DNA from: Gammaproteobacteria bacterium
GTDB taxonomy: Bacteria > Pseudomonadota > Gammaproteobacteria > GRL18
Assembly: GCA_016744995.1 (NCBI GenBank)
Contig: JADGDG010000001.1
Coordinates: forward strand, 598,011 to 662,010
Length of the DNA stretch: 64,000 nt
Direction of reading: 5' to 3'
Shown here: positions 7,913 to 18,177 of the stretch, in pieces
Position numbering within the stretch: position 1 is the stretch's first letter
Layout of the letters: the number at the start of each line of letters is the position of its first letter
Notes under the pieces: model-generated
What the model was told of the DNA's origin: nothing
Databases searched by the model: none
Seen by the model: the letters and a program-made list of their open reading frames with translations, nothing else
Position numbers and translations under genes: made by a program

Positions 7913-10900
7913 ATGTTTAGTCTAAATCTTTCTACTATTTTTACTGGAATATCTCGACAACTTTTGATTTGGTTTTTGCTCATTTCAATAATTCCTCTCA
8001 GTATCGTCAGCTGGGTGAGTTATCAGAGTGCACGTGAACAACTATTTGACAGCACAAGACAAACTCTTTTGAATGTTGCAGAAGTTCAAACTCTCTTTAT
8101 ACAGACCAGCTTTGATAGAATTACGCTTGATCTGGATGAGGTTGCAGATTGGCAGAGTACCAGTCATTTCCTGAGCTCACTCCATTTAGCCTATCAAGCA
8201 AATTTAAAAAATAAAAATCACTCACTAAAAGATTTTACACGCAGCTATTCCTGGCAAAAAATTGTAACTGAATACTCATCCGATCTCATTGGTTTTGTTA
8301 ATGCTTATCGTTATTATGATGCTTTCTTAATTGATCCTGAAGGCAACATACTTTTTACTACTCTCGGAGAAAACGATGTTGGAATAAATCTTTATAATGG
8401 CAAATTATCACAGAGTAAATTTGCTCAGGCCGCTCAACAATCATATCTCTCAGGTCGCCCCGTATTTTCTGATCTGGAATTCTATTCACCTTCTAATAAT
8501 AGACTATCAGGTTTTTTTATTAACCCTGTTCTTGATAAAGAGACTGGTGATAAAATTGGCCTGGTTGCCTTTCAAATTACAGCAGAAACACTTGATCAAT
8601 TATTGACTAAGGAAATTAAATTTGGAAAAACTGGAAAGCGCTATTTAATTGGAGCGGATCAAACTCTTCGCATTGGCAATATTGCCAGTGATATTCATTC
8701 TGTATTAAATAAAAAAATCAAGACACTGCAAACCAATCGCTGGTATCGTCAATATGTTGAAGCTGATATTCATCAAGAAGCAATGGTTGATAAAACAATG
8801 CTTGATGAAACAAGGGTTGGTAAAATAAAGGCTGATGAAACAATATCAATATACCCCGGTCATGATGATACTGAAGTACTTGGGATCCACAGTAATATTG
8901 ATATTCTTGATGTTTCCTGGGGGTACATTGCAGAGATTAGTGTTGACGAGGCTTTTGCCTCATCCAATGCTCTGGCACGACTGATGATAATGATGGTTCT
9001 TTTTAACGTATTTGTGGTGCTCATCCTTTCATTGTCAGTAACCCGCAAAATCGTTAATCCCATTGCGACAATTGCCCTTGCTTTAACTAAAGTCGGTAAA
9101 GGTCAATTCCCGCAGCTGAAACTCCAGGCTGCTCATGAATTAGGACAATTGATCAGTGGTTTTAACCATATGATTTGGAATCTTCAGGAATCAAAGCAGA
9201 TAACTGAAGAAAACCTCTGGATTCATGAAGGACATAGCCAGCTAAAAGATGAAATGCTGAGTGATCAAACTATGACGGAACTGGCTCGAAACTGCATTAC
9301 TTTCCTATGTCATTATTTAGATGCTCAGATTGGTGCTTTTTATACTGTGCGTGATAAAGAAATAAAGTTAACGGGTCGTTATGCTTTGCATGCAGGTAAG
9401 GAGACGCAAAGTGAAATGTCCATAGGGGAAGGCCTGGTTGGACAAGCGGCTCTTGAAAAGAAGATGTTGAACCTTACAGATATTCCTGCTGATTATCTGA
9501 CCATAAGTTCAGGACTGGGAAGTTGTTCCCCACAGACCATTACAATCATTCCTTTGATGCATGATAATCGAGTTGTTGCATTGCTTGAATTTGGTCATAA
9601 AGCTGTTTTTTCAAAACTTCAGAAAAGGCTGATTGAACTGGTGGAACCAACAATTGCAATTTCTGTGCAAAGTGCTTTATCAAGAGAGCAAACAAAAGCC
9701 TTGCTGATCCAGACGCAAACTCAAGCTGAAGCATTGCAGGTTCAGGAAGAAGAGCTCAGGGACAGTAATACTCAACTTGAGCAACAAGCAGATAATTTGC
9801 GGCATTCAGAAGAAATTTTACGTAAAAACCAGGTTGAACTGGAGGACAGAAATAATCAACTTCAGGCTCAGCAGGAACAACTACGGGTAGCTAACGAAGA
9901 ACTTGAGGACAAAGCCGGGGAGTTAAAAACCTCCCATGATATCGTGGAAATAAAAAATCAGAAGCTTGAGCAGATTGGTTTTGAGCTGGAGCAGCGAGCT
10001 GAAGAATTAGCTTTATCCAGTCGTTATAAATCTGAATTTTTAGCTAATATGTCACATGAACTGCGTACACCACTCAATAGTTTGCTTATCCTGGCCAAAT
10101 TACTGGCAGATAATAAAAACGGCAATTTAACTGAACAACAGTTAGAATTTTCTCGAACCATCCATGATTCAGGTAGTGATTTGCTTGAGCTGATTAATGA
10201 CATTCTGGATCTTTCCAAAATTGAATCAGGAAAAATGGAAGTTAATATTGAAGCCATTCATCTTGAGGATTTTATCAGCAGTTTCAAATCAAAATTCCAA
10301 CACATGGCTGATGATAAGGGAATTCAATTTGAAATCCAGTTTAGTGATGCACCGGCACAATGGCGAACAGATGGCCAGAAACTGGGGCAAATTATTAAAA
10401 ATTTGCTCTCAAATGCCTTTAAATTTACTCAACATGGTCAGATTATATTACGTATAACTTCAGCTTTACCTGATGTACATTTTATTAATAGTAATTTGGC
10501 TACTGAAACAACACTGGCATTTTCGGTAATAGATAGTGGTCTTGGTATTCCGCTAGACAAGCAAAAAAGCATCTTTGAGGCGTTTCAACAAGCTGATGGA
10601 ACAACCAGCCGCCAGTTTGGCGGCACAGGACTGGGTTTATCTATCTCAAGGGAATTAGCCCGATTAATTGGCGGGGAAATTAAGCTTAAGAGTGAAATGG
10701 GTCAGGGCAGTACTTTTACGCTCTATATTCCTAAAGAGTTGATACTGGAACTACCGGTTCAAACTATAGAAACCCCAGTTGCACCACGAGCTCTGAGCCA
10801 ATCCTCGATAAAAACACAGACCTATTTACCTGTTAGCAATGAACTTGAAAAAAACCATAAACAATCGTATCAAGCTTCTGAAAATCAGGAAGTAACGCCT

Positions 10901-12136
10901 CAGGAAAAAGCCCTGACTTCATCCGTAATACCAGATGATCGACATGATATACAAGCGGGTGATCGTTCACTGCTTATTATTGAAGATGATGCCCGTTTTG
11001 CTTTAATTTTGGCCAATACCGCAAGAGAAAGAGGCTTTAAGGTATTGGTTGCTGCAGATGGTGAGGCAGGTCTGCACTTTGCTGATTATTACCAGCCCAG
11101 TGGAATTATTCTCGATATTGGCCTGCCTAAAATGGACGGCTGGCAGGTTATGTCACACCTTAAAGAGCAATCTAAAACCCGTCATATTCCTGTACATTTT
11201 ATGTCTGCTCATGATGATCAGTCATTGAATGCGATGAAAAATGGTGCAATTGGTTTTCTTACCAAGCCCGTTAGCATGGAGGGCATGGAGCAGGCATTCG
11301 GACGTATAGAACACATTATTGATCGCCCTGTAAAACAACTACTCCTGGTAGAAGATGATCCGGTTCAACTTAAAAGTATGCAGGCATTAATTGGTAATAA
11401 TGATGTCAAAACCATCACTGCAGAATCTGGTGCCAAAGCAATAGAGCTGCTTGCCAGTCAAGATTTTGATTGTATTGTTCTGGATTGTGGTTTACCTGAT
11501 ATGAGTGGTCTTGAATTATTGGAAACCTTGCGTGCAAAGGTAGAATACAAGCAAATTCCACTAATTATTTATACTGGAAAAGATTTGTCACCTAAAGAAC
11601 AGGCTGTGCTGGATAAATACGCCCAGAGCATTATTATTAAAGATGTTCGTTCCCCGGAAAGACTATTGGATGATACCACCTTATTCCTGCACCGGGTGGA
11701 GTCAAACCTTCCCAAAGAGCGACAACGGACAATTCGTATGCTGCATGACCGGGAATCTATTTTTGAACAACGCCAGGTACTGGTGGTTGATGATGATATG
11801 CGCAATGTCTTTGCCCTGTCTGCTGCTTTGCAGGAAAAAAATATGATTGTTCTGGTGGCAAAAAACGGCAGGGAAGCATTAGAGAAACTTGAAAATAATC
11901 CTGACACGGCTATTGTTTTAATGGATATTATGATGCCGGAAATGGATGGTTATGAAGCCAGTCAGAAAATTCGTGAACAATCTTGTTTTAACGACTTACC
12001 TATTATTGCTTTAACCGCCAAGGCTATGAAAGGTGATCGGGCTAAATGTATTGCAGCGGGTGCTAGTGATTATCTGGCAAAACCAGTCGATATTGAGAAG
12101 CTCCTGTCAATGATGCGAGTGTGGTTGTATCGCTGA
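7913..12136 (+). CDS. Membrane hybrid histidine kinase: Cache-HAMP-GAF-HisKA-HATPase-REC-REC-REC
   Basis: This 1,407-residue sensor kinase starts at the ATG at 7913. It has a first membrane helix (about 14-36), a large periplasmic Cache-like domain, a second helix near 355-377 and a HAMP segment. A GAF-like domain (about 460-590) and a long glutamine/glutamate-rich coiled coil follow. The kinase core has the H-box SHELRTPLNS (His near 714), G1 VIDSGLGIP and G2 GGTGLGLSIS. Three receivers follow, with acceptor Asp in LDIGLP (about 1067), LDCGLP (about 1192) and MDIMMPEMDGY (about 1337). The layout resembles bacterial 'super' hybrid kinases that integrate several inputs. It lies between two REC-GGDEF-type genes and upstream of CheR/CheB, so its output may be c-di-GMP control. 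Confidence 0.9.
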   Translation: MFSLNLSTIFTGISRQLLIWFLLISIIPLSIVSWVSYQSAREQLFDSTRQTLLNVAEVQTLFIQTSFDRITLDLDEVADWQSTSHFLSSLHLAYQANLKNKNHSLKDFTRSYSWQKIVTEYSSDLIGFVNAYRYYDAFLIDPEGNILFTTLGENDVGINLYNGKLSQSKFAQAAQQSYLSGRPVFSDLEFYSPSNNRLSGFFINPVLDKETGDKIGLVAFQITAETLDQLLTKEIKFGKTGKRYLIGADQTLRIGNIASDIHSVLNKKIKTLQTNRWYRQYVEADIHQEAMVDKTMLDETRVGKIKADETISIYPGHDDTEVLGIHSNIDILDVSWGYIAEISVDEAFASSNALARLMIMMVLFNVFVVLILSLSVTRKIVNPIATIALALTKVGKGQFPQLKLQAAHELGQLISGFNHMIWNLQESKQITEENLWIHEGHSQLKDEMLSDQTMTELARNCITFLCHYLDAQIGAFYTVRDKEIKLTGRYALHAGKETQSEMSIGEGLVGQAALEKKMLNLTDIPADYLTISSGLGSCSPQTITIIPLMHDNRVVALLEFGHKAVFSKLQKRLIELVEPTIAISVQSALSREQTKALLIQTQTQAEALQVQEEELRDSNTQLEQQADNLRHSEEILRKNQVELEDRNNQLQAQQEQLRVANEELEDKAGELKTSHDIVEIKNQKLEQIGFELEQRAEELALSSRYKSEFLANMSHELRTPLNSLLILAKLLADNKNGNLTEQQLEFSRTIHDSGSDLLELINDILDLSKIESGKMEVNIEAIHLEDFISSFKSKFQHMADDKGIQFEIQFSDAPAQWRTDGQKLGQIIKNLLSNAFKFTQHGQIILRITSALPDVHFINSNLATETTLAFSVIDSGLGIPLDKQKSIFEAFQQADGTTSRQFGGTGLGLSISRELARLIGGEIKLKSEMGQGSTFTLYIPKELILELPVQTIETPVAPRALSQSSIKTQTYLPVSNELEKNHKQSYQASENQEVTPQEKALTSSVIPDDRHDIQAGDRSLLIIEDDARFALILANTARERGFKVLVAADGEAGLHFADYYQPSGIILDIGLPKMDGWQVMSHLKEQSKTRHIPVHFMSAHDDQSLNAMKNGAIGFLTKPVSMEGMEQAFGRIEHIIDRPVKQLLLVEDDPVQLKSMQALIGNNDVKTITAESGAKAIELLASQDFDCIVLDCGLPDMSGLELLETLRAKVEYKQIPLIIYTGKDLSPKEQAVLDKYAQSIIIKDVRSPERLLDDTTLFLHRVESNLPKERQRTIRMLHDRESIFEQRQVLVVDDDMRNVFALSAALQEKNMIVLVAKNGREALEKLENNPDTAIVLMDIMMPEMDGYEASQKIREQSCFNDLPIIALTAKAMKGDRAKCIAAGASDYLAKPVDIEKLLSMMRVWLYR

Positions 12137-12152
12137 GTGGTTGTATTGCTGA
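12121..12152 (+). repeat. 16-bp tandem duplication spanning the kinase stop codon
   Basis: GTGGTTGTATCGCTGA (12121-12136) is followed at once by a copy with one mismatch (12137-12152). The first copy ends in the gene's own TGA, so the second lies just outside the coding region. Confidence 0.9.
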
Positions 12153-12241
12153 GTAATTGTTACTTGCAGCTGCCCTTTTTTTGACAAAATAACATGGTAT
12201 TACTTCAAAATAATAATAATTAAAAAACTACATAAAACATT

Positions 12242-14422
12242 ATGATAAAAAACAAACCAAAAATTTTGATAGTTGATGATCAAAAAGCCAATTTACTGGC
12301 TTTGAATGCCTTACTGACTGAGCTTGATGCAAATGTGCTGCAGGCCAGTTCAGGCAATGAAGCTCTGTTTGAATCACTCAATCATGATTTTGCTCTAGTG
12401 CTTCTGGATGTACAGATGCCTGTTATGGATGGTTTTGAAGTCGCTGAAATCATGAGGAGTAACAATAAAACCAAACATGTCCCTATAATTTTTTTGACCG
12501 CCATCAGTAAAGAGAAAAAAAATGTGTTCAAAGGTTATGAAAGCGGTGCAGTCGATTACTTATTTAAACCACTAGAGCCCGATATATTGTTGAGCAAGGT
12601 CAGAGTTTTTTTAGAGTTGTATCAACAAAAAATGGAACTCTTTCAGCAAAAAGAAACACTTCAGGAAATGGTGCTAAAAATTGAGGCTAATAATCAGCAG
12701 CTGTTAAATGAAATCAGTGAACGGATCGGGGTTGAACGCCAGTTGAGAATATTGTCTCAAGCCATTGAGCAGAGCCCTGTGTCAGTTATAATTACTGACA
12801 CGGATAATAAAATTGAATTTGTTAACAGTAAATTTGAGCAAGTCACTGGGTATACTCAAGCGGAAGCACAAGGCCGGGCACTTTGTTTTTTAAAATCTGC
12901 AAGCACTCCTGGTTTTGTTGTTGATAAGATACGTCAGAGCGTACATGAAGGGAATATCTGGAGAGGTGAATTGTGCAGTGTTAAGAAAAATGGCAAGCAA
13001 TTCTGGGAATATCTTTCAATTTCACCCATAAGATCAAAAGATGGAAAAATCACTAATTACTTGTCTGTTCAGGAAGACATTACTCAACGAAAAGAGTATG
13101 AAGAAGCATTGTTACACAAAACAAATTATGATGATGTTACTAATCTACCAAATCGAATTTTAGCTCTTGATCGTCTTATTCAAGAATCAGCCAGAGTATT
13201 GCGAACTGATATCAAAATCGCTGTATTATATATTGATCTGGATGATTTTAAAAAAATTAATGATTCTCTTGGACATCATGCTGGCGATCAAATATTAGTT
13301 GAAGCTGCTGAGCGTTTGAAGTCATTTACTCGAAAAGGCGATACTCTTGCTCGATTAGGTGGTGATGAATTTATTATTGTATTAATTGATGTGGATACTG
13401 AAGCAAGTGTTGAGAAATTTGCCCAAAAAGTCCTTAAAACATTTTCAACACCTTTTTCTATTGAGGGAAAAATGATAGTAGTCACCACGAGCATTGGTAT
13501 TACCTTTGCTCCAGATGATGCAGTCGAACCTCGTATATTGATGCAAAATGCTGAACAGGCTATGTATCAGGTCAAAGAGCGTGGCGGTAATGACTTTAGT
13601 TTTTTTACTCTAGAAATCAATAAACGACTCAAACAACGTCTTACTTTAGAAACCCAGCTGCGTAATGCCCTGGCTAATAATGAACTGCAAGTCCATTATC
13701 AACCCATTCAGGATGTTAAAACTGGAAAACTCATTGGCGCTGAAGCTTTGGCTCGCTGGTATAATCCTGAATTAGGGCATGTGTCACCAGAACAGTTTAT
13801 ACCCATCGCAGAATCTACTGATATTATTCATGAATTGGGTTCCTGGGTTATGAGTCAGGCCGCTACCGAGGCTTTGAAGTGGCAGCAGGAATTTGGCTTA
13901 TCCTTGAGAGTTGCAGTTAATGTTTCATCTCGTCAGTTTGCCAAATATAATCTTGCTGATTCTGTTTTGCAGTTACTTCAGCAAACGGGTATTTTACCTG
14001 AAATGCTTGAGTTGGAAATTACAGAAGGCTTACTAATGCAAACAGATGAATCAATTATTTCTGTTTTGAGTGAGTTAAGAGGTATGGGCGTACGTCTCTC
14101 AATTGATGATTTTGGAACAGGCTATTCCTCCTTGAGTTATCTTAAACGTTTTCCAATCAATACCCTTAAAATTGATCGGGCTTTTATTCAAAACCTCACT
14201 ATTGATCGTGAAGATTCGGTATTGGTCAAAGCAATCATTGCCATGGCCCATGGTTTGGGAATGGAAGTCATTGCCGAAGGAGTTGAAGAAGTAGAGCAGC
14301 TTGAGTTTATAAAACGATATGATTGTAATCTGGTTCAGGGATATTATTTTAGTAAAGCCCTGCCTGCTGATGAATTTTCAGCCTATATCAGCCATGTGAT
14401 TAAAAGTTCAGGTGAGGTATGA
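12242..14422 (+). CDS. c-di-GMP response regulator REC-PAS-GGDEF-EAL
   Basis: This 726-residue cytoplasmic protein has a receiver (1-125, D12/D13 pair and acceptor D56), then a coiled linker and a PAS domain (about 170-290) with the usual PAC ending (DITQRKEYEEALLH). The GGDEF domain (about 295-455) has an intact GGDEF motif and an RKGD inhibition site. The EAL domain (about 470-715) has GAEALARW, IDDFGTGYSS and a C-terminal EGVEE motif. Both the synthase and the phosphodiesterase motifs look intact, so the net activity cannot be predicted. The stop overlaps the start of cheR by 4 bases (ATGA), tying c-di-GMP control to the methyltransferase gene. Confidence 0.92.
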   Translation: MIKNKPKILIVDDQKANLLALNALLTELDANVLQASSGNEALFESLNHDFALVLLDVQMPVMDGFEVAEIMRSNNKTKHVPIIFLTAISKEKKNVFKGYESGAVDYLFKPLEPDILLSKVRVFLELYQQKMELFQQKETLQEMVLKIEANNQQLLNEISERIGVERQLRILSQAIEQSPVSVIITDTDNKIEFVNSKFEQVTGYTQAEAQGRALCFLKSASTPGFVVDKIRQSVHEGNIWRGELCSVKKNGKQFWEYLSISPIRSKDGKITNYLSVQEDITQRKEYEEALLHKTNYDDVTNLPNRILALDRLIQESARVLRTDIKIAVLYIDLDDFKKINDSLGHHAGDQILVEAAERLKSFTRKGDTLARLGGDEFIIVLIDVDTEASVEKFAQKVLKTFSTPFSIEGKMIVVTTSIGITFAPDDAVEPRILMQNAEQAMYQVKERGGNDFSFFTLEINKRLKQRLTLETQLRNALANNELQVHYQPIQDVKTGKLIGAEALARWYNPELGHVSPEQFIPIAESTDIIHELGSWVMSQAATEALKWQQEFGLSLRVAVNVSSRQFAKYNLADSVLQLLQQTGILPEMLELEITEGLLMQTDESIISVLSELRGMGVRLSIDDFGTGYSSLSYLKRFPINTLKIDRAFIQNLTIDREDSVLVKAIIAMAHGLGMEVIAEGVEEVEQLEFIKRYDCNLVQGYYFSKALPADEFSAYISHVIKSSGEV

Positions 14423-15249
14423 ACGAAGAATCAGCAGAAATTGAACAGTTATTTTCCAGCCTGCTTGAGACTTATGGTTATGATTTTCGCCATTATGCTT
14501 ATGAATCCGCACGAAGACGTGTATTACAGCGAGTTCAACATGAAGATCTGAGTTCAATTTCTCAATTACAGCAGCTTATATTAAAAGATGAAAATATTGC
14601 CGATACCCTGCTTCGGGATTTATCCATTAATGTCACAGAAATGTTCCGTGATCCACCTTTTTATCGTGAATTACGTCAGCAAATTCTGCCACATTTAAAA
14701 CAACAAGAACATATAAAAATCTGGCATGCTGGCTGTGCAACCGGAGAAGAAGTTTATTCAATGGCTATAATGCTGACTGAAATGGGCCTGTACTCAAAAA
14801 GCCAATTATTTGCTACTGACTTTAATAATAGCGTACTTGATAAGGCAAAACACGGAGCATTCCCTATTCAAAAAATGCGTTCTTATGTGCAAAATTATCA
14901 AAAATCTGGTGGTGATCAGCCATTTTCTGATTACTATCATGCAAATTATTCAGCTGCCATTATGGCAGAATCACTGAAAAAAAATATTCTTTTTTCTCAT
15001 CATAATTTGACTATTGATCAACCCTTTGGGGATATGAATATGATTGTTTGTCGCAATGTTATTATTTATTTTAATCGTAAATTACAGGAACATGTATTGC
15101 AATTATTTTATGATAGTTTAGGTAATGGCGGCTTTCTTTGCCTGGGATCTCATGAAAGTTTGATCTTAAGTCATTTAAAAAATGAATTTGAGATTGTTTC
15201 ATCTGAATATAAAATTTATAGAAAACTCAGTCATTCTAAGCATGGGTAA
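14419..15249 (+). CDS. cheR: CheR-type protein-glutamate methyltransferase
   Basis: This 276-residue SAM-dependent methyltransferase has the CheR N-terminal helical domain and the catalytic domain with the SAM loop (WHAGCATGEEVYS). The downstream motif DMNMIVCRNVIIYFN is typical of CheR. There is no C-terminal TPR extension. It overlaps the preceding REC-PAS-GGDEF-EAL gene by 4 bases and is followed 15 bases later by a CheB-like gene. No methyl-accepting chemoreceptor is encoded in the window, so the substrate may be a distant receptor or a non-chemotaxis protein of this signalling island. Confidence 0.92.
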   Translation: MNEESAEIEQLFSSLLETYGYDFRHYAYESARRRVLQRVQHEDLSSISQLQQLILKDENIADTLLRDLSINVTEMFRDPPFYRELRQQILPHLKQQEHIKIWHAGCATGEEVYSMAIMLTEMGLYSKSQLFATDFNNSVLDKAKHGAFPIQKMRSYVQNYQKSGGDQPFSDYYHANYSAAIMAESLKKNILFSHHNLTIDQPFGDMNMIVCRNVIIYFNRKLQEHVLQLFYDSLGNGGFLCLGSHESLILSHLKNEFEIVSSEYKIYRKLSHSKHG

Positions 15250-15264
15250 TAGTAAAAATTTAAA

Positions 15265-15849
15265 ATGAAAAATGACATCATTCAATTAATTGTTATTGGC
15301 ACTTCTCAGGGAGGATTTCAAGCTTTAGCAAAACTATTGCTGCCTCTACCCTGTGATTTTCCAATTCCCATTTTAGTCGTCAGACACCAGGGTGCAAAAG
15401 CAAACAACTATGTTGTTGAAACATTAAATAAAGAATGCCAGCTTGAGATCAATCTTGCTCATGATAAGGAAAAACCCCGTCAGGGATGTGTTTACTTCGC
15501 TCCCCCTAATCAACATTTATTGATTTCAGCTAATGGTAGTATGCAATTATCAAGTGGGAAAAAAGTGAATTTTTCACGACCGGCTATTGACCCTTTATTT
15601 CAATCAGCAGCCAAAGCTTTAAATTCCAGCTTACTGGCAATAGTTCTGACGGGTGCAAATGATGATGGGGCTGAGGGTGTAAAAGCAGTAAAGAAACAAG
15701 GCGGCCGGGTTATGGTTCAAGATCCAGAATCTGCAGAAGCTGATACGATGCCAAAAGCAGCTATGGCAGCAGTAGAAGCTGATTATGTGATCTGGGGTGA
15801 TCAGATCGGACCTTTTCTCTGGCAACAACAAATGGACGGCTGGCCTTAG
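15265..15849 (+). CDS. CheB-type methylesterase, catalytic domain only
   Basis: This 194-residue protein matches the CheB catalytic domain. The nucleophile Ser lies in GTSQGG (near residue 12), the His in VRHQG (near residue 42) and the catalytic Asp in LTGANDDGAEG (near residue 130). The phospho-receiver domain that normally holds CheB in check is absent, so its activity is expected to be controlled some other way or to be constitutive. It follows cheR by 15 bases and precedes a solute-binding protein by about 50 bases. Confidence 0.88.
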   Translation: MKNDIIQLIVIGTSQGGFQALAKLLLPLPCDFPIPILVVRHQGAKANNYVVETLNKECQLEINLAHDKEKPRQGCVYFAPPNQHLLISANGSMQLSSGKKVNFSRPAIDPLFQSAAKALNSSLLAIVLTGANDDGAEGVKAVKKQGGRVMVQDPESAEADTMPKAAMAAVEADYVIWGDQIGPFLWQQQMDGWP

Positions 15850-15897
15850 GGGCCGGTTATCAGATTTAAACATTAATCTATCTAGAGGAAAATAACC

Positions 15898-17022
15898 ATG
15901 AATAATCTGAATAATACCTTCCTGCCATTTATAGCTCTCTTAAGCTGTATGTTTACCACAGCTATAAATGTTCATGCTCTGGATAGTACAAATGATTCTG
16001 CTTCAACTCACAGACAAACAATTAAAGCTTTGTACATTCCTTTAGCCGATCATTATGCCGCACTGGTTGCTTATGAGCGCTATCGGGATGAGATGATCGA
16101 GGCTGATTTTCAGATAGAGCAGATGAAAAACTGGGATCTATTACGAGCTTATTTTCAATCAGGTGATGTGGATATGGCCTATGTTATGAGTCCTCTTGCT
16201 ATGGATATGTTTAATGAAGCCCCTCATTTTCGTTGGATTGGTTTAATGCATCGAGACGGTAATGCCCTGGCAATTAATGATTTGATCCGTGATAAAATTG
16301 ATTTGCCTGCTCAGCGAAAAGATCGCAAACCTGATCAGCAGGTTGCTGAAGCTCTTAAAAGCATCTATCAAAAAAGACATCAGCAGATTGACGTTGGCAT
16401 GCCGCACCTGCTGTCCACTCATACTGTGGTACTTTATCGTTACCTTAAAGAACATGGTTTGAAGATGAGTTTAAGGCCTTCCAATAATGCACAAGTTCGA
16501 GCTATTGCTATTGCACCACCTCGTTCTCCTGCTTTTATTAAAGGTAAAAGTAATCGTGCTCAAGCAGCGGCATTTGAACAATCATTGCCATGGGCTGATA
16601 TTGTTGAAACTGGTGGTTTTGGTCATGTTGCCTGGTACTCCAAAGATGTCATGCCCTGGAAAAATGGCCATGTTGAGTGTATTGCACTGGCAACGGATAA
16701 AGCCATTGCTGATAAACAAGCTGCTATTAAGGAAGTGATGTCATATATTCATCGTGCTGGTGATGACATTGAGCTGGCCAGAAGTTCTGGTGGTGCTGCG
16801 ATGGATGAAATTGTAAAAATTGTCCGTAAGCATATTCCTGCTCATACCCGGGAAGCTATTATCGCCAGCCTGGATCCAGAACTGCGCGTTATTAATTATA
16901 ATCATTTGAACGTCGATAAAGCAGGATTAAAACAAATTATGGATCTTGCTGTTGAAGGCGGTATACTTAAGCAGCCTGTCAACATAGAACATTTTGCTGA
17001 CACTCAGTTTGCCCACCCATGA
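15898..17022 (+). CDS. Orphan periplasmic solute-binding protein (nitrate/sulfonate/taurine-type)
   Basis: This 374-residue protein has a signal peptide (hydrophobic stretch to about residue 25, VHA-LD) and the fold signature of NrtA/SsuA-like binding proteins (a LQSGDVDMAYV-like segment early, then VRAIAIAPPRSPAF and DIVETGGFGHVAWYSKDVMPW). A strong GAGG ribosome site precedes the ATG. No ABC permease or ATPase gene is adjacent. Its neighbours are cheB, cheR and a Cache-domain hybrid kinase, so it may present a ligand to a sensor rather than to a transporter. The ligand is unknown. Confidence 0.75.
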   Translation: MNNLNNTFLPFIALLSCMFTTAINVHALDSTNDSASTHRQTIKALYIPLADHYAALVAYERYRDEMIEADFQIEQMKNWDLLRAYFQSGDVDMAYVMSPLAMDMFNEAPHFRWIGLMHRDGNALAINDLIRDKIDLPAQRKDRKPDQQVAEALKSIYQKRHQQIDVGMPHLLSTHTVVLYRYLKEHGLKMSLRPSNNAQVRAIAIAPPRSPAFIKGKSNRAQAAAFEQSLPWADIVETGGFGHVAWYSKDVMPWKNGHVECIALATDKAIADKQAAIKEVMSYIHRAGDDIELARSSGGAAMDEIVKIVRKHIPAHTREAIIASLDPELRVINYNHLNVDKAGLKQIMDLAVEGGILKQPVNIEHFADTQFAHP

Positions 17023-17403
17023 TATTTATTGGGTCAGATTGCTGGTAGACTTAAATTCAGTAACCACCATTAATCCCTTATTGACCTGTCGCCTCACCTA
17101 TCTGCAAGCATGGAAGTTGAGTAATTTCATCAGCTTCAGCATGTCATCCAAAGTTCGCTAATTCAGTCCATGGGTAGAGTGATAATGCTTGTAGTGTGGT
17201 AAAATCAGCACTATTTCATTCTACTACAATTTTCACATTAAAAGAGCTGATTCGATTGCATCATTAGTATAGAACTTTGTTCATTACTAGACTACTCTTT
17301 TAAATAGAAGAAATATCTTTTAGTGAGTGGTATTTAAGACTCTTTTTCGGTGTCCGCCATGATTTATAACACAAATACTTGAGTTTATTTGTTGGGAATT
17401 ATT
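17023..17403. other. Intergenic region, 381 bp, no recognised feature
   Basis: I see no open frame of useful length, no RNA gene and no sigma-54 motif here. The stretch is AT-rich and presumably holds the promoter of the solute-binding/sia operon, but no -35/-10 pair stands out enough to call. Confidence 0.5.
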
Positions 17404-18165
17404 ATGAATTCGTTGTTTAGAAAGCTTTTAGTAACATTTATATTTTTGTTGGCTTCACTCAATAGCTCTGCTGAAAAAAATACTTCAAAAATAACAATAA
17501 TGACAGAAGTTTACCCGCCATATAATATGAAGGTAGATGGGCAATTAAAAGGGATTTCAGTTGATGTCTTAGAAGCCATGTTGAAACTACTCAATACAGG
17601 ACAAACCAAAGATGATTTTATATTAAGCAACTGGTCACGAGCCTATTCCATGGCAGAAAAAAGAAACAATCATATGGTCTTTTCTACCACAAGGACCCCT
17701 CAAAGAGAGCCTCTTTTTAAATGGGTAGGACCTATTACAAAAACAACAATTGGTATTATTGCCCCAAAAAAGAACCATATTGTCATCAAGAACCTTGCTG
17801 ATCTTAATCAATATCGTGTGGGTACAGTCCTAAAAGATATAGGTGAGCAAATTCTATTGGCGTCAGGGGTTAATGAAAAACAATTACATTCAATCAGTGG
17901 GAAAAATGCCATTGATTTATCCTTTAAGAAAATGAAGAATAACCGAATTGACATGTTTGCTTATGAATTAAATGCTGCAAGCTATGAAGCAAAGGCAAAA
18001 GGGCATAATTTAGATGATTTCGAAGCAATTTATACCTTAAAGGAAGGTGAATTGTATTATGCGTTTAATAAAAATACCGATGATGAAATAATTATCCAGT
18101 GGCAAAATGCTTTAGATGCCGTTAAAAAAAATGGCCTTTATAAGGCCATCATTAATAAATATTGA
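17404..18165 (+). CDS. Periplasmic amino-acid-type (family 3) solute-binding protein
   Basis: This 253-residue protein has a signal peptide (MNSLFRKLLVTFIFLLASL, cleavage near SSA-EK) and the family 3 binding-protein core: MTEVYPPYNM near the mature N-terminus, GISVDVLEAML, and the segment REPLFKWVGPI. The ATG at 17404 is preferred over an upstream TTG because it begins the signal peptide. It is a paralogue of the next gene and has no ABC transporter partner in the window. With the next gene it sits just upstream of siaA, so it may be a ligand sensor for that membrane phosphatase. The ligand is unknown. Confidence 0.8.
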   Translation: MNSLFRKLLVTFIFLLASLNSSAEKNTSKITIMTEVYPPYNMKVDGQLKGISVDVLEAMLKLLNTGQTKDDFILSNWSRAYSMAEKRNNHMVFSTTRTPQREPLFKWVGPITKTTIGIIAPKKNHIVIKNLADLNQYRVGTVLKDIGEQILLASGVNEKQLHSISGKNAIDLSFKKMKNNRIDMFAYELNAASYEAKAKGHNLDDFEAIYTLKEGELYYAFNKNTDDEIIIQWQNALDAVKKNGLYKAIINKY

Positions 18166-18177
18166 GTCAACTAATAA

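Noticed and set aside
11569-11907. 112-codon open frame on the - strand inside the hybrid kinase gene
   Set aside because: It overlaps the conserved third receiver on the other strand and is rich in Ser/Arg, typical of an antisense shadow.
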